Made by a program: the position numbers and the translations under genes. A stretch of DNA of 64,000 bases from Areca catechu (taxonomy: Eukaryota; Streptophyta; Magnoliopsida; Arecales; Arecaceae): NCBI GenBank assembly GCA_021397845.1, contig CM038050.1, positions 113,201,891 to 113,265,890 on the forward strand. The letters run 5' to 3'. This document shows, piece after piece, positions 1 to 10,040 of the stretch (position 1 is the first letter of the stretch; each line of letters begins with the position of its first letter). Under the pieces are notes generated by a model. The model was not told where the DNA came from and did no database searches. It worked only from the letters and a program-made list of their open reading frames with translations.

Positions 1-49
1 AACCAGCAGCAATGGAGGTTGCAGTAGCTCTCAAGTGCTCAAGCGAACA
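1..49 (-). repeat. Fragment of a Copia-B type LTR at the left edge
   Basis: These bases match 24735-24783 and about 52528-52576, which lie inside the two Copia-B LTRs, with about one mismatch. The match ends at the shared bases AACA, where the Tat-1 LTR begins. On the other side of Tat-1 the Copia-B LTR does not resume at the next base but about 450 bp further back, at the equivalent of position 52129. The flanks are therefore not those of a simple insertion with a 5-bp target duplication. Confidence 0.8.
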
Positions 50-149
50 TCGTTGACGTGGAGTGTGTGTCAGATCCAGCTGGATGTTGTCGGTGCCACG
101 TGGATTTTTCTTTCAAAATTTTTTGCGAGGCGAGGCACTCCTGCTCCTT

Positions 150-1640
150 CGCCGGGTGGCACCCCAAGATGGGTCCACGTCGATCGAAGTCGAGCCCTCC
201 TCTGCCACTTTGCCAGGTGTCCGACAAGGAGTGGTCCACCTCGATCGAAGCTGGTGGCCTCTGCTCCCTTGCCAGGTGGTGTTCCAAGACGGGTCCACCT
301 CAGCCGAGGTCGAGCCAAGCGCTCCTGCTCCTTCACCAGGTGGCACCCCAAGATGGGTCCACCTCGGCCGAAGTTGAGCCCTCCTCTGCCACTTCACTGG
401 GTGTCCGCTTAGGAGGGGTTCAACTCGGCCAAAGCTGCCGGCCTCTGCTCCCTCCCCAGGTGGTGCCCCAAGATGGGTCCTCCTCCATCATGGTCGAGCC
501 AGGCATTCCTTCTCCTTCGCCAGGTGGCACCCCAAGATGGGTCCACCTCGGTCGAAGTTGAGCCCACCTCTACCACTTCGCCATGTTCCGCCTAGGAGGG
601 GTCCACCTTGGCTGAAGCTGGTGGCCTCTGCTCCCTTGCCAGGTGGCACCCCAAGACGGGTCCACCTCAGCCGAGGTCGATCCAGGTGCTCCTGCTGCTT
701 CGCCAGGTGGCACCCCAAGATGGGTCCACCTCGATCGAAGTCGAGCCCTCCTCTGCCCTTTGCCAGGTGTCTGTCCAAGAGGGGTCCACCTCGGTCGAAG
801 CTGGCGGCCTCTGCTCCCTCACCAGGTGGCACCCCAAGATGGGTCCATCTCAGCCGAGGTCAAGCTAGGTGTTCCTACACCTTCGCCAGGTGGTACCCCA
901 AGATGGGTCCACCTCAGTTGAAGTCGAGCCCTCTGCCACTTCGCTAGGTATCCGCCAAGGAGGGCTCCATCTCGGCTGAAGCTGGCAGCCTCTGCTCCCT
1001 CGCCAGGTGGCACCCCAAGACAGGTCCACCTCAATCGAGGTCAAGCCAGGCACTCCTGCTCCTTCGCCAGGTGGCACCCCAAGATGGATCCACCTCTGTC
1101 GAAGTCGAGCCCTCCTCTGCCACTTCGCCAGGTGTCCACCCATGAGGGGTCCACCTCGACCAAAGCTGGCGGCCTCTGCTCCCTCGCCAGGTGGCGCCCC
1201 AAGATGGGTCCATCTCAGCCGAGGTCGAGCCAGGCACTCCTGCTCCTTCGCCAGGTGGTACCCCAAGATGGGTCCACCTCGACCGAAGTCGAGCCCTCCT
1301 CTGCCACTTCGCCAGGTGTCCGTCTAGGAGGGGTCCACCTCGACCGAAGCTGGCAGCCTCTGCTCCCCCTCAGCCGAGGTCAAGCCAGGCACTCCTGCTC
1401 CTTCACCAAGTGGCACCCCAAGATGGTCCACCTCGGCCGAAGTCGAGCCCTCCTCTACCACTTCGCCAGGTGTCCGTCCAGAAGGGGTCCACTCGGCTGA
1501 AGCTTGCGGCCTCTGCTCCCTCGCCAGGTGGCATCCCAAGACGGGTCCATCTCAGTTGAGGTCGGAACAGGCACTCCTACTCCACCGCCAGGTGGCACCC
1601 CTTGATGGATCCACCTCGATCGAAGTCAGCCCTACTCTGC
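150..1640. repeat. Tandem array, ~183-bp higher-order unit of three ~61-bp subunits, inside the Tat-1 5' LTR
   Basis: The phrase CCCCAAGATGGGTCCACCTC recurs roughly every 61 bp. The distinctive subunit followed by CGAAGTCGAGCCCTCCTCTG recurs near 160, 346, 530, 713, 896, 1076, 1261 and 1416. Spacing is 180-185 bp except for a final 155-bp unit with a deletion. The three subunits of each unit differ in their second half. Long open frames across this array in several frames on both strands are a by-product of repetition, not genes. Confidence 0.92.
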
Positions 1641-2023
1641 AAAGCCTCTGGGGTCAGAGGCACGGGCCATGAGATCGCTGCTAGAGTCGGCATGCGGTGC
1701 ACCCCATACAGGGTGCCCAGTACGGCCCGCAATGGTGCGCAGAACCTCGTTTACATCAGTTAAGGAGAGCCCCACGATCGAGGTATTGAATCATTGCAGT
1801 AAGGGGCCTGGAACCCAGGAAATCCATAGTCAACACCCCGAGATGAGGGCTCCCGTGCTTGGCTCGAGATCCCACTAGATTCCCCCTTTTGTGATAGCAC
1901 GATAGACAGGCTAGCTCGTTGCTTAACTCTTCGACTCAAAGAAGAGGGAAGGAAGGGGGAGAGGAGCTAGGGATCACCCAGGGTCTCCGGGGGAGGGAAC
2001 AAAAGCTGAAGGTGGTCCGATGG

Positions 2024-2030
2024 TATAAAG
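2024..2030 (+). promoter_or_regulatory. TATA box of the Tat-1 5' LTR
   Basis: TATAAAG follows GGT and precedes GGGGACGGGAAAAG. The same block is at about 23946 in the 3' LTR. It lies about 385 bp before the LTR end, which would place U3/R/U5 in a usual order for a Tat LTR. Confidence 0.6.
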
Positions 2031-2409
2031 GGGACGGGAAAAGCGGACGATAAGGTAAGCCACGGAGAGGGAAAGACACTGAGAGATAACGATTCTGGGG
2101 CTCTTGGAAGTTCTCAAACGCAGGTCTGGCAGGTCCAGCACAGGAAGCTACACATCAACCCCTCTCTTTCCCACACTTCTTTCATCAAAACCTCCTCTAA
2201 GCACGGGAATCCATCGGAGACCCGTCTTAGTGGACCTATTCCATCTTGCCATTCACTAACTTGACCATCGGAGTGTCCCCGCCGGAACCCCAAGCCCGAG
2301 TTTCTGACCTTGTTTTGCAGGACCAGAGGCCTGGAGATCCTGAGGTGAAGGAGTCCAAGGTCCGGCGCCAGCTTATAAGCTACAGGCCACAGCGATAAGA
2401 TCGGCAACA

Positions 2410-2429
2410 GATTGGCACACCAAGTAGGG
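2410..2429 (+). other. Primer-binding site of Tat-1
   Basis: GATTGGCACACCAAGTAGGG starts at the first base after the LTR terminal CA. Tat-2 has the related GATTGGCACTAGAGGAAGG at the same place on the other strand. The shared GATTGGCAC start supports the boundary. I do not assign a specific tRNA. Confidence 0.6.
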
Positions 2430-2607
2430 GGGCAGAACAGCAACCCTTGCACAAGCAAGCCCCTTGTAAGCAAGAGAATAGCTCATCCATGGTGGTGACA
2501 CATGGACGCGAAGCCTCCACCAGCCGAATGGGAGAGGTCCCTCTCGTCCTGGCCCATGCAACCCGGAGAGAGAACTTCCCGCTCCTCCTCCTCCTCCTCA
2601 GCTGTCC

Positions 2608-3455
2608 TGATGGGGACATCACCAGCATGGATCCCGGATCAAGCACGAATCCTGGAGCTGCACGGATCCCGGAGCAAGCACAAATCCTGGAGCTACACGA
2701 ATCTCGGAGGATATCTAGAATAAATTTATCTGGGATTTATCTTTATCTTTTGTTTGAATTTTGAATTAGGATTTGGTTGGTTAGGATTTAGATATGGATA
2801 GGCTTATCTTATCCTATCTTGTATTTGAATTTGAATCATCATTATCTTTTTATCTTGTATTCAAATTCAAATGATGGTTAGATAGGTTTATAAATACCAC
2901 CCTCAATCCTTTGTAAAAAAATCAGTTTGATTAATCAAGTGAGTTTTTAGAAAAGAGTTTTTCTTTTGTTCGCCCCGTATGGGGAGGGTGAGAGGCCCGT
3001 CTATCCTTCGCCTTCGGGCATCGAGGGATGAGAGACCCTAGTCCTTTGCTTTCGAGCATCGAGGGATGAGAGACCCTAGTCCTTCGCTTTCGAGTGTCGA
3101 GGGGTGTGAGACCCTAGTTATCCCATTTCCCTATCAAGTCCCCTCTAGGTCTTAGGGATTTTCTTTTATGGCCCCAGGTAGCGATTTGGGTGGGATGCCC
3201 TAGGCTCCGCATGTAGTGAGATGGGTGGGACACCCTAGGCTATATGTAGTGGGGTGGGTGAGATGCCCTAGAGATGAGATGTCTCTCCGTGAAGGTAAGT
3301 CCTAGGTCCTAGAGTGTCCAGTTTTCCTACCCTCCATCTCTATTTTTCCTTTGCCACCACCATAGAAAAAAATAAAATCAAAAAAAAAAAATAGAATACC
3401 CTAATCTTCGATGACTTCTCAGCTCGCCGACGATCCTACCCTCTATCCCCCATCA
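2608..3455 (+). repeat. THI-LTR 5' LTR
   Basis: It starts TGATGGGGACATCACC and ends CCCCCATCA. TATAAATA is at 2889-2896. Downstream of it, about 3007-3120 holds roughly 2.5 tandem copies of a ~48-bp unit around ATCGAGGGATGAGAGACCCT. About 3185-3275 holds a second short tandem family around GGGTGGGATGCCCTAGGCT. Both families are kept in the 3' copy. Confidence 0.93.
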
Positions 3456-3905
3456 ATTTGGTATCAGAGCCATAGGTCATATTACGGTACGTTTCTTTCC
3501 CAATCCCAGACTCCCCAACCGGTTCCACCGTTCTCGGTCTTCCTGTTCTTGCTCCACTGCCAACAGCCACCGTCTTCCTCTGTGATGGAAGTTCCTCAGA
3601 TCGACTCCTCCACTTGATCTTCCGGACACTGATAGCCCCCGTGCCAACGGAACTTCCTTCTCTACAGTGATCAACCCTTCTTGAGACCATCGGCCACCAT
3701 CTCATCTTCGATCCACCATGGACATCCACCCAGATGCTTTCGGACTCCTACGCATGATCTCCTGCACTGCAGACATCAACCCCAGAAGTCGATCCTTTGT
3801 TCATCTCCACACACGGCACCTCACTGACCGGAGGACACCGCCAAGCCCCTAGCTCTGCCTGGAGTCATCTCCAGCCACCCAGATCCAAACCCCCCCATTC
3901 CTTTA
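3456..3905. other. Unassigned interior of THI-LTR, 5' part
   Basis: This ~450-bp CT-rich stretch between the PBS and the captured gene has short open frames on both strands but no motif I recognise. It may be leader or another captured piece. Confidence 0.4.
3459..3470 (+). other. Primer-binding site of THI-LTR (initiator tRNA-Met type)
   Basis: TGGTATCAGAGC begins three bases after the LTR end. This 12-mer is complementary to the 3' end of plant initiator tRNA-Met and is the standard PBS of many plant copia and gypsy elements. Confidence 0.9.
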
Positions 3906-4538
3906 TTATCTAAGATGACCCAGCGGTACATGATGGATATGAGCACTTACGTCGATACTGACATCATCATCATCGGTGCTCCGCCGGGCTTTCCTGTGCC
4001 TACGAGCTCTCAAAGGACCCATCCATTCGCGTCACCATCATGGAGCAGTCCGTATCCCCAGGCGGCGGTGCCTGGCTCGACGGCCAGCTCTTCTCCGCCA
4101 TGGTCATCCACAAGCCTGCCCACCTCTTCCTCGACGAGCTTGGCATCCCCTACGACGAGCAAGACACGTACGTCATCATCAGGCATGCTGTGCTCTTCAC
4201 CTCCACCATCATGAGCCGCCTCCTCGCCCGGCCCAATGTTAAGCTCTTCAACACCGTGGCGGCGGAGGACCTCATCGTGAAAGAAGGAAGGGTCGCCGGC
4301 ATGGTGACTATCTAGGCCTTGGTATCGATGAACCCAACACCCAGTCGTGCATGGATCTGAACATGATGGAGGCTAAGGTGGTGGTGAGCTCCTGCGGGCA
4401 TGACAGTTAGTTCGGAGTGACCGGGGTGAAGCATTTGAAGGATATCAGGATGATGGACTCAATCCCCGGAATGAAGGCCCTGGACATGAACATGGCGAAG
4501 GATGCCATCGTCCGCCACACCAGGGAGATCGTCCCCAG
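3906..4538 (+). pseudogene. THI1: Captured fragment of plant thiamine thiazole synthase (THI1/THI4), broken
   Basis: THI1/THI4 makes the thiazole half of thiamine in plastids, using a sulfur donated by its own cysteine. The fragment begins near MTQRYMMDM at 3915 and includes the dinucleotide-binding segment (TDIIIIGA, then AGLSCAYELSKDPS in a shifted frame). It continues with EQSVSPGGGAWL, KPAHLFLDELGIPYDEQD, LLARPNVKLFN, AAEDLIVKEGR, VVVSSCGHD, PGMKALDMNMAKDAIV and TREIV, ending near 4538. The plastid transit region and the C-terminal end are missing. Lesions are a frameshift near 3981 in the glycine-rich loop, a stop about 4312 (probably TGG to TAG), and further stops or indels between about 4320 and 4410. 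I see no intron-like interruption, consistent with capture from mRNA. It is flanked on both sides by retrotransposon sequence and cannot encode an enzyme. Confidence 0.9.
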
Positions 4539-5078
4539 CACATGTCGTCACCTCCTAGCATCCACCCCGACCCCCTCCTTTACACCGGCCGCCTCCCCTC
4601 CGGCCCCTCTGACGGTCCCCACACCTTCGGGCTCTCCCACTGGTGCCCCGTCCACCAACCTCGCCACCTCGTCGACTGAGGGCCCCTCCACCCCTAGGGG
4701 TGAGAGCACCACCTCACATCCATCGTTAGCTGGATCACGGTCGCCAGTGCAGTCACCGTTGATGGAGGAGAGCCTGCCGGATCTGCCCTCCAAGGATCGA
4801 AACCCCTGTTCTGGTGTTCCGCATGCCCATCAAAGCAAAAAAAACCTGGCACAAACATGAAAGCAGCTTTCTTTTGCATGCTTCTCAAGGCAAAGCCGGC
4901 TTCCTCTTACCAAATTCAAGCTGCATGGATTCCGGAGTTGCATGATTTTCAGTGCTGCATGATTCTTGGAGTCGAGCAGATCTCAGAGCAGAGCCCCTTT
5001 GATTTATTGTATTCGATTTCACCAATGTCCTCCTTGATCCTGACTCGACGGAGTCGAGTTCTCCCCACCTCAGAAAAA
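4539..5078. other. Second unassigned segment of THI-LTR, possibly another captured exon
   Basis: Directly after the THI1 homology the sequence becomes proline/serine/threonine rich in the + frame. It is glycine/valine rich on the - strand, where 4548-4793 is open for 81 codons. Base composition at 4540-4800 is much richer in C than the LTRs. From about 4860 to 5078 it is ordinary element sequence, and a short A-rich tract before 5079 may be the polypurine tract. I recognise no family. Confidence 0.4.
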
Positions 5079-5923
5079 TGATGGAGACATCACCAGCATG
5101 GATCTCGGAGCAAGCACGAATCCTGGAGCTGCACGGATCCTAGAGAAAGCACAAATCCTGGAGCTACACGAATCTCGAAGGATATCTAGAATAAATTTAT
5201 TTGAGATTTATCTTTATCTTTTGTTTGAATTTTGAATTAGGATTTGGTTGGTTAGGATTTAGATATGGATAAGCTTATCTTATCCTATCTTGTATTTGAA
5301 TTTGAATCATCCTTATCTTTTTATCTTGTATTCAAATTTAAATGAGGGTTAGACAGGTTTATAAATACCACCCTCAATCCTTTGTAAAAAAATCAGTTTG
5401 ATTAATCAAGTGAGTTTTTAGAAAAGAGTTTTTTTTTTGTTCGCCCCATATGGGGAGGGTGAGAGGCACGTCTGTCCTTCGCCTTCTAGCATCGAGGGGT
5501 GAGAGACCCTAGTCCTTCGCTTTCGAGCATCGAGGGATGAGAGACCCTAGTCCTTCGCTTTCGAGTGTCGAGGGGTGTGAGACCCTAGTTATCCCATTTC
5601 CCCATCAAGTCCCCTTTAGGTCTTAGGGATTTTCTTTTATGGCCCCAGGTAGCGATTTGGGTGGGATGCCCTAGGCTCCACATGTAGTGAGATGGGTGGG
5701 ATGCCCTAGGCTACATGTAGTGGGGTGGGTGAGATGCCCTAGAGGTGAGATGTCTCTCCGTGAAGGTAAGTCCTAGGTCCTAGAGTGTCCAATTTTTCTA
5801 CCCTCCATCTCTATTTTTCCTTCGCCACCACCATAGAAAAAGATAAAATCAAAAAAAAAATGAATACCCTAATCTTCGGTGACTTCTCAGCTAGCCGACG
5901 ATCCTACGCTCTATCCCCCATCA
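5079..5923 (+). repeat. THI-LTR 3' LTR
   Basis: Nearly identical to 2608-3455 by eye, with TATAAATA at 5360-5367 and the same internal tandem motifs. It ends ATCCCCCATCA and is followed by the duplicated target TGTCC. Confidence 0.93.
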
Positions 5924-5929
5924 TGTCCT

Positions 5930-7376
5930 TGGTGGACGGTCCTTTTACAGCCATCATCCAGCAGCTATAAATGCTGATTACAGCTGTGCGACAGCTGCAG
6001 CATCAGCAGCACTCCATGGCCACTCAGCCCCAGCTAGAGACCCCGTGGAAGCTTGCGCTCCATCCAGGGCAGGCCATCCCATTTGCAGGCAGTAACCAAC
6101 CCCCGTGGGAGCCATCAGACTCCTGCGAAAGGAAACCACACCGGTTCGATGGATGACGAGAGTCGATCCCCAGTCGACGATCCTGAAGCCGTCCGGTGTA
6201 GCAGGCACCACCGGGGCAAGGCCCCTCACCGTGATCGATCGACACCTCCTTCTCCAGCAGCCTTGATGGAAGGTTCCATTGATGAGGCCATCAGGCACCT
6301 GGCCGAGAGGCGTTTGGAGGAGCATGAGCACAAATTGGTGGAGTTCTCCCGTCGCTTCGCCAACATGCAGGGCTCCCCAAGAGAGCCAATGGGCTACAAC
6401 ACCCAACCACCCTTCTCCCGGGAAATCCAAGAGGAACCGATCCTGAATCGGTTTCGCATGCCTCAGGTGGATCCCTACGATGGGACCACCGACCCCTTGG
6501 ACCACCTAGAGAGCTACAAGGCTCTCATGAGAGTCTAGGGGGTGACGGACGCTCTCCTATGCATTGCCTTCCTGGCCACCCTCCGGAAGGCTGCTCGAGT
6601 CTGGTTCACCCGCCTCGAGCCAGAGTCTATCAGCTCCTTCCATCGACTGGAAGGAAAGTTTGTGGCACACTTCGACGGTTGCCGCAAGGTGCCAAGGGAG
6701 GTGGATAGCCTCTTCTCTATCTGCCAGCTGGACCAGGAGCCACTGCGGGATTACGTCACCCACTTCAAGACTGCAACCCTGGAGATTTATAGCCTGGACG
6801 AGCCCGTCGCCATGTTGGCATTGAAGCGAGGGCTCAAGACCTCCCGCCTGACGTATTTCCTGGATAAGAAGCCCCCCAAGATGTATTCCGAGCTCCTCTT
6901 CCACGTCCACAAGTACATCCATGCTGAGGAGGCCGACCGTACCAGGTGAGAGCTGGATGGGAAGCCTTCGAAGAAGCCTGCCCCGAAGGATGTCCCTGGG
7001 CCTGGAGGCTTGGACCACCTGCAGACTTTCGTCTGGGTCCGAAGCCGAAGAATGGTTCTGCTCCATAGCGAACCTTCACCCCTCTCCTTTCTCCAAGAAC
7101 GAAGATCCTCATGGAGATCGAGGGTGAACGTTACCTCCGCCGACCTCCTCCTCAAAACCCAAGAAACAGTCACAACAAGACTAAGTACTGTCAGTTTCAT
7201 CGCGACCACGGCCATGACACAGAGGAGTGCCGTAATCTGAAGTGGGAGATCGAGGAGCTGATCAATAGGGGCTACCTCAGGAAGTTCATGAGGAGTGAGG
7301 CCCTGATGGAGGACCAGCCACTCGTGGCCCTTCCCCCCGTCCCAGCAGTTGACAACTGCCCTACGGAGAAACCATG
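5930..7376 (+). pseudogene. gag: Tat-1 gag (capsid and nucleocapsid), broken
   Basis: Gag would form the virus-like particle in the cytoplasm. The retrotransposon gag domain is seen from NRFRMPQVDPYDGTTDPLDH (about 6447-6506) through VTDALLCIAFLATLRKAARVWF and LRDYVTHF to ELLFHVHKYIHAEEA (about 6935). A nucleocapsid knuckle YCQFHRDHGHDTEEC follows at about 7186-7230. Lesions are stops at about 5970 and 6154, a frameshift before 6053, a TAG at 6536 and a TGA at 6947, with another frame change before 7111. The natural start was probably near 2502, on the far side of THI-LTR. That insertion also separated the first codons from the rest. Confidence 0.88.
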
Positions 7377-8229
7377 GGCATGATCTCTTGGGGGATAGGG
7401 CGCGCGTCGAAGAGAGCCCGGGAGGAGGGAGACCTGGAGAATGTACTCCCCTTTGAAAAGGGGAATGAAAATGAAAATGTAAACAATGATGCAGTGGTGG
7501 TCGAGATGACCATCGCTAAGCATCCTGTACATCGCATTATGGTAGATAGTGGGAGCTTTACTGACGTACTTTTTTATGATGCTTTGTCTCGGATGAATTT
7601 GTCTCATGATCGGCAAAGCTAGTGCACACCCCTCTTGTGGGCTTCACCGGAGTTCCGTAGGGGTTGAAGGGGAGGTTACTCTCCTTGTTACCACCGGATC
7701 CCCATCCCGGCAGAGCACGGTCATGATGACCTTCACCGTCGTTCGACTCCCATCAACTTACAATGCTCTCCTGGGCCATCCAGGGCTCAACCAATTGGAC
7801 ACGGTCATCTCCATCAAAAGGTTGTTGGTGAAGTTCCCTACCGCCTTTGGGATGGGAGTGATGAGGGGGATGGCCCAGCCTGTCCCGCATTGTTTACAAG
7901 TTATCCCTGGGGCCTGGAGTGCCAAGCTCGGCTCTGACATCGACGACCTCGACCAAAGGGTGCAAGACCCCATGGGAGGCCCTGTAGAGCGCTTACTGAC
8001 GTACCCCCTTGGCTCGGAGCATCAAAAGACAGTGCAGGTAGGAGCCCAGCTCCCGGAGGATGAACGAGCTCGCCTACTGGATTTCCTCCGGGCAAACGTG
8101 GATGTGTTCGCCTGGTCTGCTGTGGATATGCCAGGTATTCCCTCGGAAGTTATCACCCACCAACTGAAGATCGATCCGAGGTGCCACCCGGTCTGCCAGA
8201 AGAAGAGAAGTTTTGCCGCAGAGAGATAG
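7377..8229 (+). pseudogene. pol: Tat-1 aspartic protease and PR-RT linker, broken
   Basis: The protease active-site region reads HRIMVDSGSFTDVLFYDAL (about 7530-7586), so the catalytic Asp-Ser-Gly is kept. The strand-turn motif YNALLGHPGLNQL follows at about 7759-7797. The frame shifts around 7606-7620. A linker then runs to DVFAWSAVDMPGIPSEVITH (about 8103-8160), the usual Tat lead-in to reverse transcriptase. A stop at 8227 ends the frame. The enzyme would have cut the Gag-Pol precursor. Confidence 0.85.
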
Positions 8230-8901
8230 AAGGCAATCAATGAAGAAGTGGAAAAGCTTCTCGCCGCCGGCTTTGTACGAGAAGTATAGTACCATAGTTG
8301 GCTGGAGAACATAGTAATGGTGAAGAAGAATAATAGCAAGTGGAGGATCTATGTGGACTACACCGACCTCAACCGAGCTTGCTCAAAGGATAGTTTTCCA
8401 TTTCCTAAGATCGACCAGCTCGTGGACACTACCTCGAGACATCGCCTCCTCTCTTTCATGGATGCCTTCTCCAGGTACAACCAGATCCAAAAAAACCCGA
8501 AGGATGAGGAGAACACCACCTTCATCATGGATAGCGGGACCTACTACTACATGATGATGCCGTTCGGCCTCAAGAATGCAGGCACCATGTACCAACATTT
8601 GGTCAACAAGGTCTTCAAGGATCAAATTGGCCGCAACATGCAGGTGTACGTGGACAACATGCTGGTAATGAGCAAGCCGACTTCGGACTACGTCAGCGAC
8701 CTGGCGGAAACCTTCAATAACCTCCATCTTCACCAAATGAAGCTTAATCCGGTGAAGTGTGCTTTCAGCATGTCGGCGGGGAAGTTCCTTGACTTCATGG
8801 TGATACAAAGGGGGATAGAAGCCAACCTGGAGAAGGTTCAGGCAATCCTAGACATGGAACAGCCCACCTTTAAGAAGCAAGTGCAGCGACTCACTGGCTA
8901 G
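8230..8901 (+). pseudogene. pol: Tat-1 reverse transcriptase, broken, catalytic motif YVDN
   Basis: RT finger and palm motifs are visible: SKWRIYVDYTDLNRAC (about 8337-8384), FPFPKIDQLVD, LLSFMDAFSRYNQI (about 8449-8490), MMPFGLKNAGTMYQ (about 8551-8592) and the catalytic block VYVDNMLVM (about 8644-8670). The second catalytic Asp of the usual YVDD is Asn here, so the polymerase would be inactive even without the stops at 8227, 8287 and 8899. A thumb region follows, ending KKQVQRLTG. Confidence 0.9.
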
Positions 8902-9420
8902 ATAGTCGTCCTGAGCCAGTTTATCTCAAGGTCCGCTGATCGCTGCCAGCCCTTCTTCAAGGTGCTAAGGAAGATGCACGACTTCGCTTGGACGAAAGAG
9001 TGCCAGGAGGCATTTGAAGAACTGAAGAAGATGTTGGCATCACTGCCATTGCTCTCCCGGTCGGAGGAAGGAGAGGAGCTCCTTCTGTACCTAGCGGTCA
9101 CTCCAGAGGCCGTCAGCTCAGTCCTGGTCCAGACAGATGACAAAGGAATCCAGAGGCTGGTGTATTACACGAGCAAACTCCTCCGTGATGCGAAGCTCAG
9201 GTATTCTCGGTCCGAGAAACTAATTTTTGCACTAAACGTGTCCGCCCAGTACCTCAGGCCTTACTTCTAAGCGCACCCCATCGTGGTTCTGATGGATCAA
9301 CAACTGAAAGTGATGCTCAACCGACCTGACATGTCTGGATTCCTGGCGAAGTGGGTGCTGAAGCTCAGCGAGTTCGACATCGCCTACAGACCGAGGTCGG
9401 CCATGAAGGCATAGGTACTC
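8902..9420 (+). pseudogene. pol: Tat-1 RNase H (first, Ty3 type), broken
   Basis: After a stop at 8899 the frame resumes with FAWTKECQEAFEELKKML (about 8983-9036) and LYLAVTPEAVSSVLVQ (about 9088-9135). VYYTSKLLRDAKLRYS and the tail after a TAA at 9268 (DQQLKVMLNRPDMSG, KWVLKLSEFDIAYRP) complete the Ty3-type RNase H and connection. A TAG lies at about 9412. In Tat elements this domain is thought to be degenerate and complemented by the second RNase H. Confidence 0.82.
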
Positions 9421-10040
9421 GCTGATTTTTTGGTTGAGTGTGCAGGCCTAGGCGAGGGACCGGAAGAGAGCCCCCAGAACTGACAGCCAGAGCTTGGACC
9501 AGAGGAGAACATCTGGATCTTTCATGTGGATGGGGCCTCGAACTCGGCGGGAGTGGTGTCGGACTCATCCTCGCTAACAGCGAGGGGGCTGTCGCCGAAT
9601 GTGCACTCCGCTTCCAGTTCGTCACCACCAATAACCAGGCAGAGTACGAAGCGCTCCTCGCAGGGCTCAGAGTTTCCCGCGAGTTGGGTGTGGCCTACCT
9701 CAGGGTCTTCACCGACTCGTAGCTAGTGGCCGGGCAGGTCTCGAGAGAGTATGAGGCACGAGACCCCCAAATGGCGAAGTACCTGGAGCTCGTGCGAGCG
9801 GGCGCGGCGGGTTTCAGATGCTTCAGCGCCTCCCACATCCCGCACGGGGAAAACACTCGCGCGGATGCCCTCTTCTGCCTGGCAACCTTGCCGGACTCAT
9901 CGCTGGGCCACGCCTACATCGAGCACCTTCAAGCCCCGAGTTATGAGACACCCATGAAGGTCCAGCAGGTCAACTCGGAGTCCAGCTGGATGGACAAGTA
10001 TATCGAGTACATCACCAACGGCACCTTGCCGAACGATTGA
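9421..10040 (+). pseudogene. pol: Tat-1 second RNase H, archaeal type (aRNH), broken
   Basis: The domain starts at IFHVDGASNSAG (about 9517-9552), shifts frame, and continues with GLILANSEGAVAECALRF, TTNNQAEYEALLAGLRVS and YLRVFTDS, then a TAG at 9719. It ends with SHIPHGENTRADAL and a hydrophobic tail up to about 10038. The acidic residues in HVDG, AEYE and FTDS correspond to the RNase H active site. A second RNase H downstream of the Ty3 one is the published hallmark of Tat elements. Confidence 0.85.

Larger units (their letters stand above)
50..2409 (+). repeat. Tat-1 5' LTR, left tip missing
   Basis: It is homologous to the 3' LTR at 22321-24331 over its whole length. The first ~10 bases of the 3' copy (TGGTATGGCA) are absent here, and homology begins near AACATCG. 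It ends in GATCGGCAACA, directly followed by a primer-binding-site-like sequence. It is about 350 bp longer than the 3' LTR because its tandem array has more units. A TATA box is at 2024-2030 (TATAAAG). Confidence 0.9.
2608..5923 (+). mobile_element. THI-LTR: 3.3-kb non-autonomous LTR retrotransposon carrying a THI1/THI4 fragment
   Basis: The element has two ~846-bp LTRs (2608-3455 and 5079-5923), both TG...CA, and a perfect 5-bp target duplication TGTCC (2603-2607 and 5924-5928). A PBS matching initiator tRNA-Met follows the first LTR. The 1.6-kb interior has no gag, protease, RT or integrase. It holds a captured piece of thiamine thiazole synthase plus unrecognised sequence. The element is inserted in the extreme 5' part of the Tat-1 gag/leader. 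The LTR pair is very similar by eye, so the insertion looks fairly recent. It must have used proteins of another element. Confidence 0.93.
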
